This document shows positions 45,601 through 60,600 of a stretch of 64,000 nt of DNA, in pieces. The stretch is from Tubulanus polymorphus (taxonomy: Eukaryota; Nemertea; Palaeonemertea; Tubulaniformes; Tubulanidae). Position numbers and translations under genes: made by a program. Every line of letters begins with the position of its first letter. The first letter of the stretch is position 1. The notes under the pieces were generated by a model. The model saw only the letters and a list, made by a program, of their open reading frames with translations, was not told the origin of the DNA and ran no database searches. The DNA is taken from positions 22,598,001 to 22,662,000 of the forward strand of contig NC_134025.1 of the NCBI RefSeq assembly GCF_964204645.1, read 5' to 3'.

Positions 45601-48600
45601 AAGCAGGTGCAGTGGAGAGCTGCCACATCATATTCTATACAAATTAACCCTTTAGTCATTTGTCTTTGATCGCGCAGAAATCGAACCATTGTTTTTATCG
45701 TTTGATGTTCTTTTTACGGACCTGACAGAAAAGAAAGTGAACATTCCGACAGCGCGCGCTGCTAGTACACGATGTCTTTCTGGTTTTGTAAGGAATTTCA
45801 TTGATGTGCTCGGTGGATTTTCATCAAAAGAGACCATTTGACTTGACTTGATTTGACGTTATAAGGCGAAATGTGTTCAAGTTTTATCCACTAAATTTAA
45901 CCAATCCCGACCATCAGTCATCCTCCCTCAGTAGGGATTCAATCCTGATGGCATCGCTAGATTCAGCCGCAGCTCAAAACCTTGCCACACTAAATCGGGT
46001 GCGCAGGTTCGCCACAACAAAACTTGTGGTGCCAATCAGATTGCCTGTTGTGTAATCGCTGAGGCAAATTTCATGGATAAACTGTAAATGGAAAGACCTA
46101 AGATAAAAAAAAACAGAATTTCTGATAGGCAAAAAATGACATCACCTAAGCTGCGCACTGGGTCTAGTGTGGCAGGGTTTCGGTACCGTGGCGAGTCTCA
46201 ATGCCATCAGGTTCGAATCCCTGCCAGGGGAGAAGGATGACTATCAGTATTCAACAGATTGAATCAAACCTGATATGAAATAGTTATTTGAAAAACAGGC
46301 GTTGTATTCCTATTACAGACATACGATAACGTGCAAATTCGTGTGGGCTTCGGGTACTAGACTTGTGGGGGTGGTTTTGTAATCTGGATATGATGAATGT
46401 TAACCTGATGCTCACATGTTTAATAAGAAGTTTGCAACTAAAGTAGCAACCGGTAAACAAAATCGTTGTAATAGCTTTTATTCAAGAAAATGATTAGAAG
46501 ATTGTAATTCCCGGCAATGCCATCAACTTGTACACTGCATTCCTATTTTCTGAAGCCCAATTTTGAATAGCGATATGTCTAATTTTGGCCTAAGTAACAT
46601 GAAAAAGCAGCACATTTTGGCAAACTTTTTTGGGCATGAGTAGCCAGCCTATTCTCTGGCTCTATGGTTCCCAACAAGTAAACCATACTTCAGCATTACT
46701 ACATAGTACTATGTATAGAAATCCATTTCTTTGTAGTGTCATAATTTCATTCTTTGTTGTCGTAATCTTTTTTTTAAAGAATAACCAGCGAGAAAATGAG
46801 AAAGGTGGTTCTAACAGTGTTTCCAGTGTGAACGATGACGGCAGATTACGGGACCAGATTAAGGTAAACTTAACCGCACTCTCGAAGACCCCATGCCCGC
46901 TCCGCTTTAGGCGGTACTTTAAATGATTATTTACATTCGGATTGGTCTTTGTTGTGAAATATGTCTTGTTAGACTTGCTATTTAAATATGCAGAGCAGAT
47001 CGGCACACAAAATGCTATAAAAGCCTTAAATATTTGCTCGCGGCTCTTGACGCGTCATTGGAAAACATGTAACTTCAAACATATTGTACAATTATGCAAG
47101 AAAATGGATAGTCTTGGGATTTTGCGAAATGATAAATCAGTCTAATAAACGATAAATGCTCTTATACGCATTGGCCGAGTATTTAGTAATCAACGCTAAT
47201 GAGTATGGATAAATATAACAACTCAATTAAGCCCAGCTATGCAACTAAATGGCTGTGTATGAATTCATTTTTTTCCAGTTTTTGTCGGATATCTACTACA
47301 ATTATACGAAGATCAAGGGCTACTTTTATCGGGGGAGCTTGATAATGTCCATAGAAAACGCATACCACTCATGAGTTATGTGGGGGCTAACCCCATCGTC
47401 CCAGAACAATCGATAGGTATATCGTAGTCGTTTCGTTTTCAGGATCTTCAACAGCGACTGAACGGTCAGATAGACGAACATCAACAGGAGCTATCAACGC
47501 TTCAGAACGTGCACTCGCAGAAAATAGCGAATTTGAAAAAGCGCCATAAAAATGAAGTCGTCGAGTACGAAGATAAAATCGCCGAATTACACGAATTGCT
47601 CAATGGTAAGCTCAATTGTTACATTTCGCAAATGTGATTATTCGCTTACGTATAAACTACCTGTTGCTATTGATCGCTAACGTACGTACACGTTACACGT
47701 TTTACTTGCCCTCACAAATAATTCATCGGCTCCACTTTCGTGACCGTGGCAACTTTGAGAATGTATTTTTTTCGCCCCTCTCGTGCGTCGAGAATAGGCG
47801 ATCAAGTATTAATGCACAGGCGTGTAATTACCGGTGTTCGAAGGAAGAAAAGGCGTGCAAGGAAGGAAATTTGTTCTGTTCTATAGGGTAGGGTCATGCA
47901 GGAAATCAATGGTGTATGCCATTAGTGAAATTGCATTTTATTTTCGAACACACGGAAGTTTCATTCTTTGTAATTATAGCTTTTCATGAATCATAGCAAT
48001 GATATCATATTTACACACTACAAACCCGGACGGTTTTTGTATTATTCATAGATTCGCGTAGACAATGATTTTCAACGATGTATATTTCCTGCTTGCGTTA
48101 CCGAAATTAATTTTCATGAACTAATTCTAGCTGGGCGTGCGATTGAATCGCGTGTAATACGATATAATGATTCCGTTTTTTCATGGCGTTTTCGCTGTCG
48201 ACAGATGACGATGCGAGCAACGTGGGTGAAGACGACGGCGGTACACGTTCGAAACTGGTGCACGAGTTGCAGAAACTGCGAGACGAAAACAAGGCGTTTC
48301 TGGCGAAAATTGATGACTCGAACGACGACCTTCGAGGAGCGAGAGATCAGCTGCGGAATGCGATTGAAGAAAACGAGGCGACGCAGACGCAATTGAAAGA
48401 AAAGGAAAACAACTGCAAACAGCTGGAAGATGAGTTGAATGTCTGTAAACGGTCGATCGAAGAGCATCAACAGATGCGCGCGGAGCAAACGGTTCAATTG
48501 GAAAAGTGTCGAGAACGACTTGACATCATCTCGTCGAAATTACGCGACAACGAACTGGAGTGGAACGCGGAAAAACATCTGTTGACCGATAACCTTAAAC

Positions 48601-51600
48601 GAACGCAGGAATCATCTGAGCAACTCGCGCGCGACATCGAACTAGTCATTAAACAGAAAGAAGAACTTCACTCGCAACTACGACTGCAGCAAGATAAGTC
48701 GGGCGAACAAGACATCTCGACTAATCAGCTTAAGTGTCAATTGGATCTTTCCGAGTCTGAGAATACGAAGGTGCGCATGCATTCAAAGAATCTATTTATT
48801 ACGTTGTTGTTAATCTATTCAAATATTGTTGCCATAAAATTCGCTCTTGAGTGCATTACTTAACGAATTCATGCTAAGCCCGTGAAACATGTGTGGATGT
48901 ATTAATCTACTATTTTTGTTCGATTAATATCCTTGCCTTCAGTTGGTGTCGCAGAATGCTGACCTTCACGCCGAAATTCATCGCTTGCAGGAAGAGGAAG
49001 AACAGTTGATACAGAGTAATCAATGCCTCGAATCTGAACTTCAAACTCTCAACGACCAACGAGAAACTTGGACGAACCACGCGTTAGAAATTGAACTATT
49101 GAAGCAAACTATATCAGGTAAAGATGAAAAGATAATCTAAGATCTTACACTCAGAATACAGTCATTCGGTGCAATTTCGGTGAAAGCCGAGCTGATGAAT
49201 ATGATTATAGATGAATATCATCATAGATGATTACATTTATATCTTAATTTCGATTGTTCACATCATGAAGACAGGTATAGGCCAACATATGTCACCTCCC
49301 CGTGGTATTCTGCGTTATACAGTTAGTCCGCCGCCTCCAAAAGTATGACTCATCGTTATCAAGATGGCTGACTGACTACGCAACACCTGGTACATGTGAT
49401 CGTATTTAAATTGTTCAATACAATATACATATGAGCACATTACTTTTACTATATGCAAATTCAACAGCTGTGCCTTAGATTAAAATTTATCTAGAGGTTT
49501 GTGCTGACTGCGTAGCACATTGAAAAAACCCCTTACTATTAGATGCATAGAATCATCAATGAATACAGAATTTTGTACGTCCAAATTTAATGTTGCGTGA
49601 TTACGTAGGTGTTCCAGTGATGCTATAGAAATGACAAGAGTTCTTGGGACTGAATTAGATCAAACAAAAAGATGAAAACTAATTTTTTGGGCCTAGTAAT
49701 TCATTCTAATTGCCAGTAAATATAATACTTTATTCAAAATGAATTTCAATAGATCAAAATTCACATTCGGTGTGCTTCAATTATAGAATTCTAGTATTTT
49801 TACTTTTGGAAAAGTCTCTCCACAATCAACCGATTGAGAGTCATGATAGTTGACATGAATTTTCCAAATTTAGTAAATTAGTATGCGACGTACTGCAGTG
49901 GTCTGCACACAGGTGTTTGGATTAAGTGGTTGCAGCTGTACCGATATACATGTAGACTGTACATGTTGCTATTGAAGTGTCCCATTCTCATTGGCTGCCA
50001 CGATTCGCGATATATTTGCTACTAGGCAAAACTGTCATAGACGCCTGACTGTTACGGAAATATAGATTTCCCATTTGAAATATATTTTTAGATCCGATGC
50101 TTCATTCTATATGTATTATAGACATATTTATTTCATTGCATGTTCAACATATCTTTTTTTTTCTCAACTGCCTATAGTAAATAAGTGTAGGAGTTATAGA
50201 TTATTTACAGTCTAGGTGAATCAATATCCAATTTGCCGCAGAAATTCAATTTAGATTTTAAAAAGATATTTCAATAAAGTACACATTTTTTCTAATCGAT
50301 CGATCTAAGGAACCAAATACTTTCAGTCGTAGACCTGAATTATCTGACTACTGTCGATGTTTGACATTACCTTATCTGATGGTACATTATGTTCAGTGCT
50401 CATTCTCTTTTTGTTTTATCCCAAATATAAGAGAACCTCTTTAAAATCACTGCCATTCATTGGCGTAGCCAGTATTCGAAATCCGCGTTGCGCTAACGAT
50501 GACTTATATGAATTTCGGTCTTGATTTTTCAGAAAACGAGGCGACTATTGGAGAATTGGAAGCATCTTTACAACAGGTGGGCGACGAATTGACAGAAACA
50601 CGTGTCAGACTCTTGACTGAATTGGATGCAAATCATGTATATACACCTGAGTTATATTCATATCTGTTTACACACGAGCTACCACTTACTACACACCGCT
50701 GCCCCATTCAAATGCCTGGCTTTATAAACTCTTTTGTGGATAAATTCTTATTTATTTACACACAGCAAACTTTCAGCAAAATTTTCATAGTTTTTAGAAT
50801 CTGCTTAGTCGGTTTTAAGCATTGACAATGCACTAATACGTTATTATTCATGTTTACTCTGCATTATTTCTATCAAAAGCAGATGAACCTTCATATCTAG
50901 AGCTTATCAGACTTAAGTTGAAATGAAATCAGGTATTTTTTGCTGATTGATATCGGTTTCTTCAATCATGAGCTTCTGTGATTTTGAGTTGCATTGTTTT
51001 CAGTTTCATAGCGATTACTGCATACAATTACTGCACAAGCCTGTGACTGCATCGCTTGAACTACTGTCACACTTTCTGGTCAACAGCCTCCATGTATTGA
51101 CCGTGGTTTGTTCCCTATGTAATTAATCAGATTTTTTAAAGGAAAATTTATATTGGATCATACATTTGTATCAATCGAGCACATGTCAACCTATTATTAT
51201 TAAATCAATCTCTTTTGATCATAAGCGAATTGATTATCCCTAAATTCACGAAATGATTTATCGGGTTATAAAGAATCGTCAATGACAAGCTCGAGTTCAA
51301 AGCGAATATTGCCTAGAGTTTTAAGTTTTATGGCATTACAATTGACAAAAGACTGTCTGCTATATAAACGGTTTGATGCACGCGGTCTATGCCCTGTGGA
51401 AATTTTTCGAATCGTTCTATTTAGATGTGGTTTCCATGGTGTATCTCTGTGAAATCTCATTCTGTGACAAAATGTACATACTATTTTGAATGAATATATC
51501 ATGTGTATATATTATATATAACATGAAATCGAAATCGAAGAGATTTTAAATGGGGGTATATATTTCAGCCTTGCACAGGCGTTTCATGAATTGCATCCAT

Positions 51601-54600
51601 GAAAGTATGAGTACGAAATATTCTATTCAAATTTATTGCTCCAATGTCAATCATAGCTTCACATACTCCTCCCTGGTTTTGGTACTAATGCCGAGTACAT
51701 AATTGTAGTCTCGCGTGCTGCTTTACTAATTAATAACAGTCAAAATTACTTGCGTTTCAATCATTTAGATTCTCACTTTGTGAGAAACGCGAAAATCAGT
51801 AACATATATGTAATTAAGTCTGTAGAGATATTTTCTATTCAACATGCTGAAATGTTTAATATTTCTCAAAAAATTTACCCATCCTTATTTTACCAGACGG
51901 ATTTTATTGATATTGATGAATAGATGTAAAAAATGTTCAGAATTCATGGCGGAATTCGTGGAAATTACGGTGTTTCATGAATTAATAATGTTTTACAGTC
52001 TGTTGCGTCGAGCACTTTGAAAGACATACAAGATGTTAAAGACCGCTTGGAAACGGACATGCTACAGCAACGCTCGCAAATTGCCCAGGAGAAATCTGAA
52101 ATTATCAATCAACTCTGTGACCTAGATGAGCAGGTAAAAATGATTTAATCATTTTCTGGTTCAGTTTAATTCCTGGTCAAAAAGCTGGGGATATGTAATA
52201 GGCAGTAGTGCGCTGATCATGGCTTTTTCTGTAAAACTCTAATAGTTACCACTTGAACACTACTACAGCGATTTAACTACTAGTAATACCTGCTCAGATG
52301 AAGTTTTGACCAATTTTTGGATGGATAGGAATTTTTTACATTGAATTTGTCGCCTGAAGCTCGCAACATTGACTTTTTGTATTTGATGCGCAGAAAACTG
52401 GACAGAAATTCCAAATCGAAGCATTAGACGCAGAGAAACAGTTAGTTTTAGATGAAACGGCGCAGTTGGTTGAAGGTATCGGAAATGCCGGTATGCAGGA
52501 CGTCACGCAAAATCTCATATCAAATTTGGAAAATGAAAACACTTTGCTCAAGGATCGAGTGTCGGATTTGGAAAAAGTTTTGGCCGAATTCCAAGGAGAT
52601 AAAACCCGATCAGGTGAATTTGATATTTGATTTCGAACTCGAGAAATAAATCACGCGAGGAGTGTTCATTGCGTTTATATAAGTCCTTAAATGTTTGAAA
52701 TAAATCAATGATCCCTCATTCATTGTTGAAGCGGAAAGAAAGATCTAATTACTTACATAATTTGATTTCTTTCAGATTCTAATCTCACTGTCTCGGGCTT
52801 CATTGATGAAAATATTGAACAACAAAGGTAATCATCCGAATGAATGTCATTGAGTCGGGATAGACAGTTTTAACTTAAACACTGAGGTTTACCTAAATAG
52901 TGACTTCAGTTGCGATGGCAAAAGCATTTTTGGCCCAACCAAAAATGTGTGACCAGACCTGAGCCAACTTTTAGCACGGGTCAAACTATTGCGTATGAAT
53001 TTTAATTGGTTCTGAGGGATTCTCACTAAGCTTTGTCACAGCATCATTTTGTATTGAATCAGTGGTTTACATGTGGATACGCTCCGGGCCAAATCAGCTT
53101 TAATCCCTGGGTTAAAGTTAAAATTGTTGCCCGTTGTTCTACAGCCTTGTTGGAAGTCAATAGCTCGGAAACTAGACATTTCAGGTTTAGTTTCTAGGTC
53201 TGACAGCTTTTGGACTGGATGAGAAAGAGTTAAAAAGTTTAGAATGCGTAACCAGGAATATACTGATCATGTATTTCTCGATTCATGTTTTGCGTTTCTT
53301 TATTATTTAAGTGAATTTATGAGTACTCCCATTGGAAAGGGCAACTTGCCACTGCCGCTGCCACCTTCAAGCGACAATGATTCCTCCAACGGTCAGTCAT
53401 CGGTTGTTTCCGAACATTCATCGGATATTCGCGGCAACCATTCACTTGACGGACATGTGCGAGTTCTTGAGAACCAAGTGGAGAAATACGAACAAGAAAT
53501 TGAACATTTCGAAATGGTGCGTTGCGACTGGCACAGCGAGAAACAAGCGTTGGAAAACGTGTTGAAGCAATTGCAAAATAAAATTCGCGAAAAACAGGAA
53601 TCTCTCTCTGTCGCTCAAGCGGAAAAGGTGAGCTCTACAGGAATATATCAGTGTATCATATGATAATTGTTGTAACTGCATCTAATAGCAATATCCATAA
53701 TACCTCATAAACCTTAACTACCCTTAAAAGTTTTTCTAAGATAGTTTTTAAACAAGCAAAAAGATATTACTTTTCCTTTCCTCTAATTCACTAAATCTGT
53801 CTTCGATTGTTCTCAATGATTTTAATTAGGAGCTGTACATTTCAATTACTGCTTTTTAATGCTAATGCTTCAAAAAAGTTTATTGCGTTGATGATTTATG
53901 AAATTTTGGCATCTGATTACAATTTCGCACAATGTATTTGTTCTGTGTAGGGTCTTGTCACGGTAGAAAGTAAAGCGAAAGAGAGGAGGGGCCGCAAAAG
54001 AACGGGCTCCAAGCCGCAAGACGATTTGGTACGGTTCGCACCTTGTTTTCACTTTCTTAGATATGTCTATGAAAAATATCTCATTATAAGTTTTATTTCT
54101 ATCTACTACGCATGAAAGAAAGTGAAAAATCTAAATATTTTTGTGGAATAAAGTAAAATTAGTTTGTTATGCCAATTATAAAAGGTCATGGTTATTTTTG
54201 GCATGAGCTCCTCAGGAAATTGAGTTACCTTGACAGACGGTATATTTAGATGTTTACTTAAGTTTGTGCGTATGATTTCAACATAAAAATGCTACTTTAC
54301 TACTGATTTAGACGCATTAGAAACGTAAAAATAGTTTTGTCTTCGCGATTTTGAAGTCCATTACCATAGTAACACAAAATAAATTTAGAGTTTAATTGAA
54401 TGGTGCGTACGTATTCTTATTACTTGACTCTCTTCAAATAAAAAAAAAGAAGGTGACGATTGTGACAATTGCACGTGTAAAATAATAACAATTCAATCAA
54501 TCAAACTTTACATTTCTTCCTTTCGAAAAGTGAAAATACATAAAGGTTTTCTTTGCTTTCTGTCGCTAATGTCTTTGTATGTGTTAAGCAACAATTTTAA

Positions 54601-57600
54601 TGAATTTTAACAATTTTTCTTTCTTTCGTTGCTTTTGCTGAACTAATTAATGCATGTTAGAATGTGTATGTCATCGTATAAGTCATTTTAACCGAGGTTT
54701 ATTATATGTATATCGATTGATTGTTGAGCACGTTGCATGTCTGCTTTTTACAGAATCTATCGGACTTAGATCAAGATTTGGAGCCCGTTGTTGATGCCAG
54801 CGATGGCTTCAGCGATTTCAGCTCGGAAATAGATGAGTTGTATCAGCAAATCCAATTACTAACCGATTCGAATGCCCTGCTTGAAAATGAGCGTGATATA
54901 CTTTCCTCAGAAAAGGTTCGATACAATTTTTGCATTTTCATATACATGTATCATAGAATATTCTAATCATGAAGAGTTCTGAAGTTATTGCATCTTATTG
55001 CATGTCACTTAAGGATATAACCAACCGCAATAGACATACTAAAAGAAAGCATTAAAGATTTCTTTATTTATTGATAATTCATCGTACAGATTTATATCGA
55101 ATAAGTGTGTCATGTATTTTTAGGAGTTACTATTGAAAGAAATGCAAGATTTGAGAAGAAGTAATGATAACTTGAAAGCTTCATTAGCTGATAAAGGTAA
55201 ATAGATAATACCTATTTGATACAAATGAATTGTGAATGAGCGTTTATGGAAAAATGTTTCCGGTAGAAATTGCGATACCTACTCATTTTCAATTTCTCAA
55301 TTTCAGATCCGCTGGATGAACTGCAAAAAGAAATCGATGACCTCAGCCAAAAACTTCACGACAAGGAAGCTACTGTCAATGAATTGACTAGTGAAAGGGA
55401 TGGGCTAATGTTGAGTTTAGAAGAATTGGACACACAACATCAAACAGTCATCGACAAATTACTGGAAACGAGGGACAGTCTTTTGAAAAACAACGAAAAT
55501 CTGTCCCAGCAGGTTGTGTTTCTCGAGGAGCAAACTGAAAAATGTGAACGGCGCATCAACGATCTTAAACGCGAATGTAACTCATTGCGTTCGGAACGAG
55601 AAGTTCTGCAGAAAGATTTACACCAAGCACAAACTGAAATCGAATCATGTCATCAGGAAATATCCATTATCGGCAAAGATAAAGACGAACAGTGGCAGCT
55701 GTTGAAGGATCGTAACTCTGACCTGCAGCAGCAGATATTAAACTTGAATGACGATGTAACGCGTGCAAAGAAAGATAAAGAAACTTTGAAATTGCAGCTT
55801 GATGATACAAATAAACTCGAAACGGAAGATCGGCAAAAAATTGATTCTCTAGTCGATAAATATACCTCGCTCAAGTCAGACAGGGATGATCTCATTAAGG
55901 AACTGACCTCGATGAAGGAAGAAAATGATGTCTTGAAATCGGAGTGCGCAAAGCTGAATATTGAAATTCGTAACAAAAACGATGCTTATGACAGTTTAGA
56001 GATGATAAAGAATGATCTTGAAATCAGCGTTTCTGTCCTCGAAGATGAGGTTACTCAGGCGCGAAGCAGACAAGAAGATTTGGAGATGGAAAATATGCAA
56101 TTGCAGTCAAGTATGCAAACGTCGTCTGCTGATAGCACATCAACGAAAAATACATCCGCAGATTTTGAGTCTCAGGTACGGAGTTTAAAACTCGAATTAG
56201 ATAGGAGCTTAACCGATAACGCTGAGTATGAAACCAGAATCAATGAGCTCGAAACGAGCATTTCCAGTTTAAGCAGCCAGAATGAAAAACTGAATGAGGC
56301 ACTGAATAATATGGCAGATTTGCGCAAAGAGGAGTGTTCAGTTGATTACACAAAGCAAATTAGTGAATTGAAAATGATCATTGATGCCCTGAAATCTGAG
56401 AAGATGACGTTAGAAGGCGATGTATTTAAAGCAGAACAGAAGGTGTCCGATACCACAAAGCATTTTGAAAATTATATACAGGAGATGAAAGAAATCCGCC
56501 AACTCGATACGAGTTCATTGGAAGGGGAGGTTGATCGTTGGATGAATTTACACCATGAGAAAGAACTTGCAATTAGTGAATTAGAGGGTAGAAATGATCA
56601 ATTAGAATCAGATTTAGCAGACAGCAAAGAGCTGTTGCAGTCGACAATAGATGGACAACAACCATTGACCGATCTTTTGAATGAAAGAGAGTTGGAGATA
56701 ACAGAACTTAAAAAGGATAATGGGAAACTTATCGCAGATCTGGAACAGAAGGCAGAGAGAATGGAATTGCTGATGAGTGAAGCAACAGCCAGCAAAGATC
56801 TCGGTAAACAAATCATCAACTTGAAAGAGGAAAATTCGAAACTACAGCAACATCTAAATGAATTGTTATCAGAACAGGACTGTGAAAAACTTGATGCTAA
56901 GACACTGGATATTATAACCGATTTAGAAAGTGAAATAACGAAGTTGAATTCTAAACTAGTAGATAAAAACAACGAATTGCAAAAATCAACTGAGTTAGTG
57001 AATGATTTGCAGTCTGATTTGTTGACTCTTGATGAACAGAAGGAGGAATCTACAGGCCAGATCACTAAGTTACAGAATCAAATTGCTCAACTGCAAGAAA
57101 ATCTTATTCAAAAAGATGAGGAACTCGATAACATTAGTATTGAATTAACGAAATACCAGAAGTCTGCGGTCTCATCGCGTGAATCCATATCATCTGAAAA
57201 TGGTGTTATCTGTGATAATGATATTAACACTGAAGCTGTTTGCAATGGAGATCTTGATGATGATGATGATGATGATATACATCTTTCTAAACATGATAAT
57301 TCGTCTCTGCAAAAGATAATAGCTGACCGTGATGAAATCATTGCCGAATTGAAAAACAATAATTCATCGTTGTTGCGAATGCTAGAAGATAAATCTCTAT
57401 CACACGGGAACAAATCATTGCTCGAAATTCATAAACTGAATGAACAAGTGAGACTCTTACAGATGGAGAAGGAGCAGATGATGTCTGTCATGACGGAAAA
57501 GTCTAGAGAAGCTAGTAAACTGAAAGGTGAAGTTCATCGTTTGATGAATGTTGTGTCAGCGGAGAAGGTCGCGATCGAGAAATTGCAAAAAGACAACAAC

Positions 57601-60600
57601 GAAATCATGAATCGTTCAAATCCAAATGAAGACATGCAAAAAGAAACGGTGAAGAAACTCGCCCAGATAATCCGTGATAAAGATTTAGAGATCGAATCGT
57701 TAGCGCAGAAAAATGACACACTGTTACAAGTGCTGCAGGAAAGTGGCGAAAATAAAGACGGTGCCAGAATCAACGATTTGATACTCGAGCGGGAAAATCT
57801 GTCAAAACAGTTGGCACTGTATCAGCAGGACCGGGAACAAATTATAGCAGCGTTGAACCAGAAACACCAGGAGAGTTTGGGATATCACGCCGAGGTGCAG
57901 AGGTTGTCTAATGTCATATCAGCGGATTCAGAGAAACATGATAAACTCGAACAGGATTATGCGAACTTAAAACTTCAATACGAAGATAAGCAACAAACAT
58001 TGCTCAAAGCTCAAAACGAGCTGATAAACTATAAACAGAAATATTCAGAACTCGAAACTCGATTCAAAGAGTTAGTGTCTAGTCAGGATGGTCAAAGCGT
58101 CGATATTCGATTATTCGATGAAAAATGTGGTGAAATCAATGAATTAAGTCAGTGTCTCAAGTCGAAGGATATTGTGATCTCAGAGAAGGATGATGTAATC
58201 ATGGAAAAGGACAAGGTTGTCTCCGAACTCAGTAAAAAGATTGAGACTGTTGAGTTGAAGGTGAAAAATAAGGAGAATGAGATCCACTCGTTAAAAAAAC
58301 AAATAGAAAAACTGAATTTTGAGTTGAAAGAGCTGGAAATAAAGTTAGTAGATTCTAATAAGGAAATCGAACACACTCAAAAAAGATCTAATAGTCAAAC
58401 GTCGGAGGTCTCTGCTTTAAAAGAAAGTCATAATAAATTAACAATGTTGCTGCAAGAGAAAGAATTCGAAATTCAGGCTTACAAAGAAAAGCAGATGACT
58501 TTAACTCAGTTGTTTGAAGAGAAGGGCGAACGTCATGGCAACAAGGAGGACATAGAACAATGGATGAAATCAAATGAAATTTTGCAGGAACAAGCGAAAA
58601 CATTCCAACTTGAACGGGACCAAATGAGTTTAAGCCTTCAGCAGAAGCACGCTGAACTTATTGAACTTCAAAATAAGGTTAGTCAAATGATTGCGAATTG
58701 ATTTTCAATGTTGTCATAATGTATCTAGTACGATATAATTTTATATGTGGGTTTAAATGATTGGAAAAAGAACTCTTATCATAAAACCTTCGATTTGCTA
58801 TTGAATATTGACCTGAAATCTGTAGATTTCTTGAAGCTTTGCTGAATTAACTCTATAACATGTTTTTGAATACTATTTCAAGATGAGCTTTAAGAAGGGG
58901 TTTTTATCATTACAGGCACAATTCCATGTCGAACGAGAGCAAAAGTTAACAAAGGAATTGGACAGGTTGCGCACCCACCTAATACAGGTATGCAAAATAG
59001 TAATTAATTGAATATACGATATGAAATGTAAAATATGTTTCAAGCAAAAATTGATTTAAATTTTAGAAATTGAGGTCGCCGTAATTTGAAATTTTGCTCT
59101 ATTTGTTAATTCACCGGAGACGAATTGATATATGGAGCAAAAGTTTATCCATGGTGATACAAACACAATGCGCTATTTCTGGAATGGATATTACAATGAG
59201 CCTTTTTTTCTGATAGATTGAAGAGGGATACACCCAGGAAGCCTTAGAATCTGAGGAGCGAGAAAAGGAACTGCGCAATAAACTAGCGATGGCTGAGGAT
59301 CGAGCGCAATCGTCGTCGTCAGCGATCCAGTCGGCCAATCAACACGCTTCAGAACAGGTCGACGGTCTGCAGCAACAGCTACATCTAGTTATTGAACAAC
59401 GAGATACCGCGTTGCACCATCTTGCTCAGCGAGAAGAGCATCTAAAACAGTACGCCGCTTCACTCGCTAATCTGCAAATGGTTTTGGAGCAGTTCCAAAT
59501 AGGTGAGTGCATTCATTGTTCTTGCATTGAATTAGTTGTCAAACTGTATTACAGGTACAGTATAAGGTGAAGGTCACATTGAAGTTGGCTGAAGTGATAA
59601 ATTTAGATTCGAATTGATAGAAATGTCAATTTATCATTGCTCGGTGGTAATAACGTTACAAGCAGACATAACCGTGGGTGGGAATCTACAGATACCAGTC
59701 GCGTGCCATTTTATCACAAATATGAAACATCTTCTTCTTTTCAGAAAAAGACGATCAACTGGCTGCTGAAGTTGAGAAACATCAGCGCGAAATTGCTGCC
59801 AACATTAAGGATAATAGATGTTTACAAGAACGTATAGTTTCACTTGAAGTACGTTACCTGATTTTATATTAAGTTAGTAGCTTATCGCACATAACCTAAT
59901 GTGAAACCGCTATGAATCAGTTTTTCATTTTCATAACAATAATTTCCATTCGTATTTATCTTGAATTATGTATCGCAAACAGACTTAAATGCAATGATTC
60001 TGATAGGGGTATTTGCGAATGAGTACAAAAGATAATGAAAGATATCAACTTCCTCTTCATCATTATGTTTTTGTATGTAAGTTTTGCCATCATTATTCGT
60101 AGGACGAAGTCAGAGATGCACAAGATGCATTGGAGGCTGCTTCCCGTATTAGCGAACAACTTGATAGAAAAGAAGAAATCATCGGTGCCTTGAAAGAAGA
60201 AGGTAAATTTATGCTTTTCTGCGTATGCTTTTGTGCCTGTCATCTAGCCAAATTAACATTTACTCGCTTAGTATCTTGAACTATTTTAAAATCCTAATAA
60301 GACTAACAGTTACAGAAAAACTAATGATTTAACTCAGATATTTGATTTGAAGGGAATATTTTATGTCAAATCCATAATAACAGTATTTTTATTGGCTTAA
60401 GAAAATACTTGAGTTACAAACTTTGAATATAGTGTGTTTCACATGTACAGGGAAATTTCTGGTCTGGTAGGACTAACTTTTGTATGAAGTACTTAACTGC
60501 TTTGTGCGTACGCGGGGACATGTACTTGGCAGTTTGGATTGTTCAGATATGAACTGTGGATGCGTGGATGCGACTAACCTTACCAATGTTAGTTTAATCT

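Noticed and set aside
56598-57065. 155-codon open frame on the minus strand
   Set aside because: It is a Ser/Phe/Leu-rich antisense shadow of the Glu/Lys/Leu-rich TRIP11 exon 18; the same holds for other minus frames in 55300-58700.
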